From assembly GCF_025465935.1 (NCBI RefSeq), contig NZ_JANLNV010000080.1, positions 154,258 to 218,257 on the forward strand: 64,000 nt of DNA. Direction: 5' to 3'. The stretch comes from Pseudomonas sp. 7P_10.2_Bac1. GTDB lineage: Bacteria > Pseudomonadota > Gammaproteobacteria > Pseudomonadales > Pseudomonadaceae. Below, piece after piece: positions 53,507 to 61,560 of this stretch. How positions within the stretch are numbered: the first letter of the stretch is position 1; each line of letters begins with the position of its first letter. The notes beneath the pieces are model-generated. The model saw only the letters and a program-made list of their open reading frames with translations, was not told the origin of the DNA and made no database searches. A program made the translations under genes and the position numbers.

Positions 53507-53557
53507 TTGACAACCCCGACCGGGGCTGTGAATAATTCGCGCAAGTCATACGACAAC
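53507..53557 (+). promoter_or_regulatory. Promoter and operator of the udh unit
   Basis: TTGACA (53507-53512), 16 bases, then TGAATA (53529-53534) form the promoter. GTCATACGACAAC (53545-53557) is the operator, 11 of 13 identical to that of the porin unit and at the same 16-base offset. A CAGGGG ribosome-binding site follows before udh. Confidence 0.8.
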
Positions 53558-53588
53558 AGATGACATTAATAAAAAGCAGGGGTCCTTG

Positions 53589-54416
53589 ATGACTAACACT
53601 CGTACTGTCCAAACTCCCTTCAACCGCCTTCTTCTAACCGGTGCCGCGGGTGGTTTGGGGAAGGTGCTGCGCGAAAGCCTGAAACCATATACCAAGGTGC
53701 TGCGCTTGTCTGACATTGCGCCAATGGCGCCGGCTGTCGACAGCACTGAAGAAACTGTGATCTGCGACCTCGCCGACAAACAGGCCGTGCATCAGTTGGT
53801 CGAAGGCGTGGACGCCATCCTGCATTTTGGCGGAGTGTCGGTTGAACGCCCCTTTGAAGAAATCCTCGGCCCTAATATCAGCGGCGTGTTTCATATTTAC
53901 GAAGCCGCGCGTCGACATGGGGTCAAGCGTGTGGTTTTCGCCAGTTCCAACCATGTGATCGGCTTTTACCCGCAAGAGCAGACACTCGACGCCCACTCCC
54001 CTCGCCGTCCCGACGGTTACTACGGGCTGTCCAAGTCGTACGGCGAAGACATGGCGACTTTTTACTTCGATCGTTACGGCATCGAAACCGTCAGCATCCG
54101 TATCGGTTCTTCATTCCCGGAACCGCAAAATCGTCGAATGATGCACACCTGGCTCAGTTTTGCCGACCTCACGCAGTTGCTCGAACGTGCGCTCTACACG
54201 CCGAATGTCGGGCATACCGTGGTCTATGGCGCCTCGAACAATCTGAACGTGTGGTGGGATAACCGCTATGCGGCGCATTTGGGGTTCGCCCCCAAGGACA
54301 CCTCAGAGGTTTACCGGGAAAAGGTTGAAGCCCAACCCATGCCGCCCGCAGATGATCCCAGCCGAATTTACCAAGGCGGTGCCTTTGTGGCAGCCGGCCC
54401 ATTTGGCGACGAATAA
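53589..54416 (+). CDS. udh: Uronate dehydrogenase (NAD+)
   Basis: The 275-residue short-chain, extended-type dehydrogenase oxidises glucuronate or galacturonate to the aldarolactone. The NAD loop is LLLTGAAGGLGKVLRESL near residue 15. Catalytic Tyr-x3-Lys is in DGYYGLSKSYGED near 140, and Ser is in VVFASSNHVIGFY near 112. Later SIRIGSSFPEPQNRRMMHTW and VVYGASNNLNVWWDN match known Pseudomonas Udh. ATG 53589 follows CAGGGG at proper spacing. Confidence 0.95.
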   Translation: MTNTRTVQTPFNRLLLTGAAGGLGKVLRESLKPYTKVLRLSDIAPMAPAVDSTEETVICDLADKQAVHQLVEGVDAILHFGGVSVERPFEEILGPNISGVFHIYEAARRHGVKRVVFASSNHVIGFYPQEQTLDAHSPRRPDGYYGLSKSYGEDMATFYFDRYGIETVSIRIGSSFPEPQNRRMMHTWLSFADLTQLLERALYTPNVGHTVVYGASNNLNVWWDNRYAAHLGFAPKDTSEVYREKVEAQPMPPADDPSRIYQGGAFVAAGPFGDE

Positions 54417-54443
54417 AAACAATACCAACAGGGATCAAGCCGC

Positions 54444-55331
54444 ATGACTGCCGAACTGATTCTCGACGCCCGCAATGCCACGGGTGAAAGCCCGGTCTGG
54501 AGTATTGCCGAACAAGCGCTGTACTGGGTTGATATTCCGGCCAAGCGCCTGCACCGCTGGCAGGCAACTGGCGGCATCAGCCAAAGCTGGGAAGCCCCAC
54601 AAATGCTCGCGTGTATCGCTCGAGGCAGTGATGGCCACTGGATTGGCGCGATGGAAAGCGGCGTCTTCAGCCTCACGCCCCAAGCCGATGGCCGCCTGAG
54701 CACGCGCCTGTTGAGCGGCGTTAAACATGCACAACCGGGCATGCGCTTCAATGATGGCCGCTGCGATCGCCAGGGCCGCTTCTGGGCCGGCACCATGCTG
54801 CTGGATATGGCCGCAGGGGTGCCCGTCGGTGCGATGTATCGCTATGAAGCCGGGCGACATGAGCCTCTAAAACCGCAGATGAGCGGGTTTATCGTGCCTA
54901 ACGGCCTAGCGTTCAGCCCGGACGGCCTGACCATGTACCTCTCGGACTCGCACCCGGACGTGCAAAAAATCTGGGCCTTTGATTACGACATCGACACGGC
55001 CACCCCACATAACCGCCGCCTGTTTGTCGACATGACACAACATCCCGGCCGCCCTGACGGCGCCGCTGTCGACGCCGACGGCTGCTACTGGATTTGCGGC
55101 AACGATGCCGGGTTGATTCACCGGTTTACCCCCGAAGGCAAACTTGACCGCTCGCTGGCCGTCCCGGTCAAGAAGCCGGCAATGTGCGCCTTTGGCGGCG
55201 CGAATCTGGACACCCTGTTCGTCACCTCGATTCGCCCCGCAGGCGACCTCAGTGACCAACCTTTGGCGGGCGGCGTGTTTGCCCTTAACCCTGGCGTTAA
55301 AGGGCTGGCGGAGCCCGCGTACACAAGCTGA
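54444..55331 (+). CDS. SMP-30/gluconolactonase family aldonolactonase
   Basis: The 295-residue six-bladed beta-propeller opens sugar lactones. Metal-binding residues lie in ATGESPVWSIAEQALYWVD (Glu near 15), the FNDGRCDRQGRFWAGTM stretch (Asn, Asp) near 101-117, IVPNGLAFSPDGLTMYLSDS (Asn, Asp), and DGAAVDADGCYWIC. It is 27 bases downstream of udh and would hydrolyse the glucaro- or galactarolactone that Udh produces. Substrate is inferred from linkage. Confidence 0.9.
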   Translation: MTAELILDARNATGESPVWSIAEQALYWVDIPAKRLHRWQATGGISQSWEAPQMLACIARGSDGHWIGAMESGVFSLTPQADGRLSTRLLSGVKHAQPGMRFNDGRCDRQGRFWAGTMLLDMAAGVPVGAMYRYEAGRHEPLKPQMSGFIVPNGLAFSPDGLTMYLSDSHPDVQKIWAFDYDIDTATPHNRRLFVDMTQHPGRPDGAAVDADGCYWICGNDAGLIHRFTPEGKLDRSLAVPVKKPAMCAFGGANLDTLFVTSIRPAGDLSDQPLAGGVFALNPGVKGLAEPAYTS

Positions 55332-55390
55332 CTGTTTAATCCTGCTGATCCAGAACCTTTAAATAACAAAAACAATATGTGGAGTGACCC

Positions 55391-56374
55391 ATGGATTTCA
55401 AACGCACCTTACTCATCGCTGCATTGCCGCTTGCCTTCTGCCTGTCGGGCATAGCCCAGGCCGAAATCAAGATCAAATTCGCCGAAGTTCATCCGGCTGG
55501 CTACCCGCCGGTGGTGGCTGAGCAAGAGATGGGGAAGAAGCTGCAGGCCCAAAGCAATGACGAAATCACCTTCAAAATGTTTGCCGGTGGCGTACTTGGC
55601 TCCGAGAAAGAAGTGGTTGAACAGTTGCAGTCCGGTGCCGTGCAAATGACCCGCGTCAGCCTTGGCATCCTCGGCCCCGTGGTGCCGCAAACCAATGCCT
55701 TCAACCTGCCCTTTGTGTTCCGAGACCAGGCGCACATGCGCAAGATCATCGACGGCGAAATCGGCCAGGAGATGCTCGACAACATCACCAACTCCGACTT
55801 CAACATGGTCGCATTGGCGTGGATGGATGGCGGCACCCGCAACCTCTATACCAAGAAGCCTGTGCGTGAACTGGCTGATCTCAAAGGCATGAAGATCCGC
55901 GTACAAGGCAACCCGGTGTTTATCGACACCATCAATGACATGGGCGGGAACGGCATTGCCATGGCCACCGGCGAAATTTTCAGCGCCCTGCAAACCGGCG
56001 TGATCGACGGTGCCGAAAACAACCCGCCTACCTTCCTTGAGCACAACCATTACCAGAACGCCAAATACTTCACCTGGACCGATCACTTGATCCTGCCCGA
56101 GCCCATCGTGATCGCCAAAACCACCTGGAACAAACTCAACCCCCAGCAACAAGCCCTGGTGCAGAAACTGGCCCGCGAAGCGCAGATGGAAGAGCGTGTG
56201 ATCTGGGACCAAAAATCGGCCGAGAGCGAAGCCAAGCTCAAGGCGGCTGGTGTGGAGTTCATCACCCTCACCCCGGACCAGAAAAAAGCCTTCTACGACG
56301 CCACCCAACCGGTTCGTGACAAATACGGCGCCGGCTACAAAGACCTGATCTCGCGTATCGAAGCGGTTCAATAA
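55391..56374 (+). CDS. dctP: TRAP transporter substrate-binding protein DctP, probably for uronate
   Basis: The 327-residue periplasmic binding protein has a signal peptide (LLIAALPLAFCLSGIAQA). Ligand-contact regions typical of the family are RNLYTKKPVRELADLKGMKIRVQ (two Arg) and GVIDGAENNPPTFLEHNHYQ (Asn-Asn-Pro). A GTGGAGTGACCC site precedes ATG 55391. It is followed by a very stable hairpin before dctQ. Hexuronate as ligand is inferred from the udh context. Confidence 0.93.
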   Translation: MDFKRTLLIAALPLAFCLSGIAQAEIKIKFAEVHPAGYPPVVAEQEMGKKLQAQSNDEITFKMFAGGVLGSEKEVVEQLQSGAVQMTRVSLGILGPVVPQTNAFNLPFVFRDQAHMRKIIDGEIGQEMLDNITNSDFNMVALAWMDGGTRNLYTKKPVRELADLKGMKIRVQGNPVFIDTINDMGGNGIAMATGEIFSALQTGVIDGAENNPPTFLEHNHYQNAKYFTWTDHLILPEPIVIAKTTWNKLNPQQQALVQKLAREAQMEERVIWDQKSAESEAKLKAAGVEFITLTPDQKKAFYDATQPVRDKYGAGYKDLISRIEAVQ

Positions 56375-56396
56375 GCCTGTCCGACAACGCCGCGGT

Positions 56397-56414
56397 GGCG
56401 GGCGCGAGCCCGTT
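56397..56414 (+). other. GNRA-type hairpin between dctP and dctQ
   Basis: CGGGC-GCGA-GCCCG (56399-56412) is a perfect stem with a GCGA tetraloop, extendable by two G-T pairs. It lies 24 bases after the dctP stop. Such hairpins usually protect the binding-protein part of the mRNA and lower expression of the membrane subunits. Confidence 0.6.
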
Positions 56415-56437
56415 TGCCGCCGCTGGGGTGAGCCTCC

Positions 56438-56965
56438 ATGAAAAATACCGTACTGCGTTTTAACGACTTTCTGTACAGGGTCTGCATCGGGATCGCCGGT
56501 TTGTCGGTGCTGACCATGACCCTGATCATTCCCTGGGGCATCTTCGCCCGATACGTATTGGGTTCGGGCTCCAGCTGGCCGGAACCGACCGCCATTTTGC
56601 TGATGGTGGTGTTCACCTTCTTCGGGGCCGCCGCCAGTTACCGCGCCGGCGCCCACATGGCGGTCGCGATGGCGGTGGAGCGCATGCCGGCTCACGTACG
56701 CAAGCCGGTGGCGGTGCTGGTGCAGATCCTGATGGTCGTTGTTTGCCTGTTCATGGCGGTCAAGGGGTTCAAGTTGTGCGCCACCACCTGGAATCAATTC
56801 CTCGGCGAAATGCCCTCCATGCGGGTCGGGATTTCGTACTTGCCCATCCCCATCGGCGGCCTTATCACGCTGATCTTTGTCCTGGAAAAGCTCTTCCTGG
56901 GCGACCAGAGCCACCGCCGTGTTGTGCGGTTCGACATCGTAGAAGCCAGTGAAGAGGCCGTATAA
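56438..56965 (+). CDS. dctQ: TRAP transporter small permease DctQ
   Basis: The 175-residue membrane protein has four hydrophobic helices and family residues in IPWGIFARYVLGSGSSWPEP and FFGAAASYRAGAHMAVAM. Its stop directly abuts the dctM start, so the two are made together. Confidence 0.93.
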   Translation: MKNTVLRFNDFLYRVCIGIAGLSVLTMTLIIPWGIFARYVLGSGSSWPEPTAILLMVVFTFFGAAASYRAGAHMAVAMAVERMPAHVRKPVAVLVQILMVVVCLFMAVKGFKLCATTWNQFLGEMPSMRVGISYLPIPIGGLITLIFVLEKLFLGDQSHRRVVRFDIVEASEEAV

Positions 56966-58246
56966 ATGGACGCTTTGGTACTTTTGGGCAGCTTTATTGC
57001 CCTGATCCTGATTGGCATGCCGGTCGCCTATGCCCTTGGTCTCTCAGCCCTGATCGGCGCCTGGTGGATTGAAATCCCGTTCGACGCGCTGATGATTCAA
57101 GTCGCCGGGGGCGTGAACAAATTCTCGCTATTGGCGATTCCGTTCTTCGTCCTGGCGGGCGCGATCATGGCCGAGGGCGGCATGTCGCGCAGGCTGGTGG
57201 CATTTGCCGGTGTGTTGGTGGGCTTTGTTCGCGGCGGCCTGTCACTGGTGAACATCGTGGCCTCGACCTTCTTCGGCGCCATCTCGGGCTCGTCGGTGGC
57301 TGATACCGCATCCGTCGGATCGGTACTCATCCCCGAAATGGAGCGTGCAGGCTACCCGCGCGAGTTTTCCACAGCCGTGACGGTCAGCGGCTCGGTACAA
57401 GCCCTGCTCACGCCACCGAGCCACAACTCCGTGCTGTACTCGCTGGCCGCTGGCGGCACGGTGTCGATTGCCTCGTTGTTCATGGCCGGGATCATGCCGG
57501 GGCTGCTGCTCAGTGCGGTGATGATGGGCTTGTGCATGATCTTCGCGCGCAAGCGCAACTACCCCAAGGGCGAAGTGATCCCGCTTAAACAGGCACTGAA
57601 AATCGCGGGTGAAGCCCTGTGGGGCTTGATGGCCATGGTCATCATCCTTGGCGGCATCTTGTCGGGCATTTTCACCGCCACCGAATCGGCGGCGATTGCG
57701 GTGTTGTGGTCGTTCTTCGTGACCATGTTCATCTACCGCGACTACAAATGGCGCGACCTGCCCAAGCTGATGCATCGGGCGGTGCGGACTATTTCCATCG
57801 TAATGATCCTGATCGGTTTTGCCGCCAGCTTTGGCTACATCCTGACGCTGATGGAAATCCCGATGAAAATCACCACGGCGTTCCTGACACTGTCAGATAA
57901 CCGTTACGTGATCCTGATGTGCATCAACGTCATGTTGCTACTGCTGGGCACGGTGATGGACATGGCGCCGCTGATTTTGATCCTGACCCCGATTCTATTG
58001 CCGGTCATCATCGGCATCGGCGTCGACCCGGTGCACTTCGGCATGATCATGCTAGTCAACCTGGGCATCGGGCTGATTACTCCGCCGGTGGGCGCGGTGC
58101 TGTTTGTCGGTGCTGCGGTGGGCAAAGTCACCATCGAAAACACCGTCAAGGCGTTGCTGCCGTTCTACTTGGCGTTGTTCGGCGTGCTGATGCTGGTGAC
58201 CTACGTGCCGGCCATTTCGCTGTGGCTGCCAAGCCTGGTGTTGTAA
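56966..58246 (+). CDS. dctM: TRAP transporter large permease DctM
   Basis: The 426-residue protein has about 12 helices. It carries FSLLAIPFFVLAGAIMAEGG, FFGAISGSSVADTASVGSVL and the late MINLGIGLITPPVGAVLFVG-type helix (read here as VNLGIGLITPPVGAVLF). It is the Na+-driven channel that works with DctP and DctQ. It is the last gene of the uronate unit before a REP pair. Confidence 0.94.
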   Translation: MDALVLLGSFIALILIGMPVAYALGLSALIGAWWIEIPFDALMIQVAGGVNKFSLLAIPFFVLAGAIMAEGGMSRRLVAFAGVLVGFVRGGLSLVNIVASTFFGAISGSSVADTASVGSVLIPEMERAGYPREFSTAVTVSGSVQALLTPPSHNSVLYSLAAGGTVSIASLFMAGIMPGLLLSAVMMGLCMIFARKRNYPKGEVIPLKQALKIAGEALWGLMAMVIILGGILSGIFTATESAAIAVLWSFFVTMFIYRDYKWRDLPKLMHRAVRTISIVMILIGFAASFGYILTLMEIPMKITTAFLTLSDNRYVILMCINVMLLLLGTVMDMAPLILILTPILLPVIIGIGVDPVHFGMIMLVNLGIGLITPPVGAVLFVGAAVGKVTIENTVKALLPFYLALFGVLMLVTYVPAISLWLPSLVL

Positions 58247-58255
58247 CCCTCCCCT

Positions 58256-58324
58256 CTGTAGGAGCCAACTGCCTCGCGATCTTTTGAACCGTTAAAAGAT
58301 CGCGAGGCAAGCTCGCTCCTACAG
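58256..58324. repeat. REP palindrome pair, family A
   Basis: Inverted pair CTGTAGGAGCCAACTGCCTCG to CGAGGCAAGCTCGCTCCTACAG between dctM and the EamA gene. The left arm carries a small change (GCCAACTG for GCGAGCTTG). Confidence 0.93.
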
Positions 58325-58358
58325 GGCGTATTTATCCAGCCAAGGAGGCTGGTTGCTT

Positions 58359-59273
58359 ATGTCTGCTCCTGCTCTGTTTCCCCGTCATATTGCGGTGTTG
58401 ATTCTGGTACTGCTGGCGTGTGCCTTCGCTGGCAACCATATTGCTGCGCGCATTGCTTTCGATCATGACACCGGCCTTTTGCTGGCGATTCTGTGCCGCG
58501 CCGGGATCACCTTACTGGTGCTGACGGCCTTGGTGGTCTGGCAACGCGAACGGCCTCGATTGACGGCTGCCAACTGGCGTTGGCAACTGTTGCTGGGCCT
58601 GCTGATTGCGGCGCAAAGCTTTTTTCTTTATTCAGCAGTGGCGCGCATACCCGTCGCGCTGGCGTTGCTGATCGGCAATATGGCGCCGATTCTGCTGGTG
58701 TTGCTGACATGGGCACTGGGCGGTGCTGCGCCTACCCGCCGCGCAGCCCTGCTGATGGGCCTGATCATGTGCGGTCTGGTGTTTGCGCTGGACGTGCCCG
58801 AGCGTCTGGCCAATCAGGGCAGCACCGAGGCGCAATGGCTGGAGGGCATCCTGTTTGGTTTTGGTGCCGCATCTGTGTTCGCCTGCGCGCTATGGATCAC
58901 CGATCACAAACTGTCGAGTCTGCGCGGCACCGTGCGCAGCCTGCTGACCATGTTGATCGTGTTCAGCGCTGCCGCCCTGGCCGGGGTCAGCGGCGTCTTG
59001 CCCGGTGGCGTTTCGCTGCCCAGCTCGCCCACCGGCTGGACCGCCCTCGCTTGCCTGGTCACGCTGTATGGCGTCGGCTTTTGCTTGCTGTTTATCTGCA
59101 TGACCCGCCTGAACATGGCGCAAAACGCCCCGGTGATGAACGTTGAGCCGGTGGCGAGCCTGCTGTTTGGCTGGCTGATTCTGGATCAGGTGCTCAGCAG
59201 CGGCCAGGTTATCGGCGGGCTGATGGTGGTTGCCGGCATCGTCATGCTGGCCTTGCAACGGGCGGCGCGGTAA
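58359..59273 (+). CDS. EamA/DMT family transporter
   Basis: The 304-residue protein has ten hydrophobic helices in two EamA repeats (IAVLILVLLACAFAGNHIAA and GVGFCLLFICMTRLNMAQNA). The C-terminal PVMNVEPVASLLFGWLILDQ helix is the usual second-repeat signature. AAGGAGG (58342-58348) serves either ATG 58359 or a TTG two codons earlier. Substrate unknown. A drug or metabolite exporter is typical. A REP separates it from the TRAP genes, so co-regulation is not evident. Confidence 0.85.
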   Translation: MSAPALFPRHIAVLILVLLACAFAGNHIAARIAFDHDTGLLLAILCRAGITLLVLTALVVWQRERPRLTAANWRWQLLLGLLIAAQSFFLYSAVARIPVALALLIGNMAPILLVLLTWALGGAAPTRRAALLMGLIMCGLVFALDVPERLANQGSTEAQWLEGILFGFGAASVFACALWITDHKLSSLRGTVRSLLTMLIVFSAAALAGVSGVLPGGVSLPSSPTGWTALACLVTLYGVGFCLLFICMTRLNMAQNAPVMNVEPVASLLFGWLILDQVLSSGQVIGGLMVVAGIVMLALQRAAR

Positions 59274-59357
59274 ACCAGGCACAGGTTTTTAGATCCAGAT
59301 CAATAAGTGCGCCCAAAGGCTCGACTACCATTGCGCCTTTTTGCGAAAGACTCGATT

Positions 59358-60698
59358 ATGCGCTTTGCTCCACCCGAACTCCTCGCCCCCGCCGGTACCC
59401 TGAAAAACATGCGGTACGCCTTCGCCTACGGTGCCGACGCCGTCTACGCAGGCCAGCCGCGCTACAGCTTGCGGGTGCGCAACAACGAATTTGATCACGA
59501 CAACCTGGCCATCGGCATCCGCGAGGCTCAGGCTCAGGGCAAGCGCTTTTACGTGGTGGTCAACATCGCGCCACACAACGCCAAGCTGCGTACCTTCCTT
59601 AAAGACCTGGAACCGGTGATTGCAATGGGCCCGGACGCGCTGATCATGTCCGACCCTGGGTCGATCATGCTGGTACGCCAGCATTATCCGCAGATGCCCA
59701 TTCATTTGTCGGTTCAGGCCAATACGGTGAACTGGGCCAGTGTCGAATTCTGGCGCCAGCAGGGCTTGAGCCGCATCATTTTGTCCCGAGAACTGTCGCT
59801 GGATGAGATCGATGAAATCCGTCAGCACGTACCTGACATGGAACTGGAGATCTTCGTGCACGGTGCGCTGTGCATGGCCTATTCCGGCCGCTGCCTGTTG
59901 TCTGGCTATATGAACAAACGCGACGCCAACCAGGGCAGTTGCACCAATGCGTGCCGCTGGAAGTACGAAGCCAAACCGGCCACAGAAAACGAACTGGGCA
60001 ATGTGGTGAAGGTGGTTGAGCCCACGCTCGGTCTGGGCGCACCGACCGACGAAGTGTTTGTGCTGCACGAAAGCAATCGCCCGGACGAACCGATGGCGGC
60101 GTTCGAGGATGAGCACGGCACCTACATCATGAATTCCAAAGACCTGCGCGCCGTGCAACACGTGGCACGGCTGGCAGAAATGGGCGTGCACTCGCTGAAG
60201 ATTGAGGGGCGCACCAAATCGCATTTTTACTGCGCACGGGCCACACAGGTGTACCGCAAGGCAATCGATGACGCAGTGGCGGGACGTGAGTTCGACCGCA
60301 ACTTGATGAACGACCTGGAGTCACTGGCGCAGCGCGGCTACACCGAAGGCTTTCTGCGCCGGCATGTGCATGACGAGTACCAGAATTACCTGCACGGCAG
60401 CTCGTTCTCACATCGCCAGCAATTTGTCGGGGAATTGACCGGCGTGCGGCGCAAAGGGCTGGCCGAGGTCCATGTGAAAAACCGTTTTGCCTTGGGCGAT
60501 CACCTCGAGTTGATGACCCCCAGTGGCAATTACCACTTTGATCTGGACCAACTGCTCAACACGGCGGGATTGCCAATCGAAGTCGCCCCGGGGGATGGCC
60601 ACACGGTCTACTTGCCGATCCCCGAGCAGGTGGACCTGAACTATGCCCTGCTGATGCGTGATTTGACGGTGAGCGAAAGCATAGAGAGGGCACTGTAA
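59358..60698 (+). CDS. trhP: tRNA 5-hydroxyuridine synthase TrhP (YegQ, U32 peptidase family)
   Basis: The 446-residue U32-family protein starts ELLAPAGTLKNMRYAFAYGA and has the four-Cys Fe-S region in the ALCMAYSGRCLLSGYMNKRD / NQGSCTNACRWKYE stretch near 175-205. Despite the peptidase name, YegQ/TrhP uses prephenate to hydroxylate U34 of tRNAs. ATG 59358 (MRFAPPE) fits the family. The in-frame extension to 59307 is poor. Its stop TAA lies inside a REP element. Confidence 0.92.
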   Translation: MRFAPPELLAPAGTLKNMRYAFAYGADAVYAGQPRYSLRVRNNEFDHDNLAIGIREAQAQGKRFYVVVNIAPHNAKLRTFLKDLEPVIAMGPDALIMSDPGSIMLVRQHYPQMPIHLSVQANTVNWASVEFWRQQGLSRIILSRELSLDEIDEIRQHVPDMELEIFVHGALCMAYSGRCLLSGYMNKRDANQGSCTNACRWKYEAKPATENELGNVVKVVEPTLGLGAPTDEVFVLHESNRPDEPMAAFEDEHGTYIMNSKDLRAVQHVARLAEMGVHSLKIEGRTKSHFYCARATQVYRKAIDDAVAGREFDRNLMNDLESLAQRGYTEGFLRRHVHDEYQNYLHGSSFSHRQQFVGELTGVRRKGLAEVHVKNRFALGDHLELMTPSGNYHFDLDQLLNTAGLPIEVAPGDGHTVYLPIPEQVDLNYALLMRDLTVSESIERAL

Positions 60699-60757
60699 GA
60701 GCGAGCTTGTCTCGCGATCTTTTAACAGATCAAAAGATCGCGAGGCGAGCTCCTACA
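60694..60757. repeat. REP palindrome pair, family A, overlapping the trhP stop
   Basis: TGTAAGAGCGAGCTTGTCTCGCGA to TCGCGAGGCGAGCTCCTACA. The conserved TGTAGG opening reads TGTAAG here and provides the TAA of trhP. Confidence 0.92.
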
Positions 60758-60772
60758 ACAACGTGCGTAGCA

Positions 60773-61501
60773 TCAACCCTTGAACACTTCTTCCAGCAGG
60801 TTGTGCATGGCAGTGAAAGCCCGTTGCGCGGTCTTGGCGTCGTACATCATTTTGCCCGGCACATTGGCGTGGGGGTCAGTGAAGGAATGCACCGCACCGC
60901 CGTAGCTGGTCAGCTGCCAATCTACACCGGCCGCGTTCATCTCGGCTTCAAACGCCGGCAATTGCTCATGGGGCACCAACGGGTCAGCAGCACCATGCAG
61001 CACCAGCACTGAACCGGTGATGTTATTGGCATCTGCCGGGTTGGGTGTGTCGAGCGAGCCGTGGAAAGACACCGCCGCTTTCAGCGCAGCCCCATCACGC
61101 GCCAGCTCCAGGGAACAGCATCCACCAAAGCAGAAACCAAAGGCCGCTAACTGGTTGCTGTCGACTTTGGCCTCTTTTTGGACGCTCAAGGCCGAGTAGG
61201 CCGCCTGCATGCGTTTGCGCAACAAGGCACGATCATTTTTCAACGGCATCATGGCCGCGGCGGCCTCATCACCGTTGGTTGGGCGAACGCCCTGACCGTA
61301 CAGGTCAGCAATCAGTACCACATAGCCTTGCTCGGCGACCTTCTTGGCAATGTCCTCGGCACCTGCGCTGATGCCCATCCAGTTAGGCGCCATCAGCAGG
61401 CCCGGCAGCGACTGTTCGCAGCTTGGGTCATACGCCAGGCGGCTTTCATAAGATTGGCCATCGATTTGATAGACCACAGAACTGACCGTAATTGACTTCA
61501 T
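60773..61501 (-). CDS. Dienelactone hydrolase family protein
   Basis: This 242-residue alpha/beta hydrolase has the DLH pattern: nucleophile elbow GFCFGGCCSLE (Cys near 123), acid residue in VLHGAADPLVP near 172 and catalytic His in YGGAVHSFTDP near 202. Dienelactone hydrolases open lactones in chloroaromatic breakdown, but most genomic copies are general esterases. No aromatic pathway is near. It is downstream of htpG on the same strand with a terminator between. Confidence 0.88.
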   Translation of the reverse strand: MKSITVSSVVYQIDGQSYESRLAYDPSCEQSLPGLLMAPNWMGISAGAEDIAKKVAEQGYVVLIADLYGQGVRPTNGDEAAAAMMPLKNDRALLRKRMQAAYSALSVQKEAKVDSNQLAAFGFCFGGCCSLELARDGAALKAAVSFHGSLDTPNPADANNITGSVLVLHGAADPLVPHEQLPAFEAEMNAAGVDWQLTSYGGAVHSFTDPHANVPGKMMYDAKTAQRAFTAMHNLLEEVFKG

Positions 61502-61521
61502 TAAAAACTCCCGAATTCAAA

Positions 61522-61551
61522 ACAAAAAAAACCCGCCGAAGCGGGTTTTTT
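61522..61551 (-). terminator. Rho-independent terminator of htpG
   Basis: A run of As, CCCGC-CGAA-GCGGG and a run of Ts give a symmetric terminator that works on either strand. It lies 10 bases past the htpG stop. Confidence 0.9.
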
Positions 61552-61560
61552 ATAGACGTG

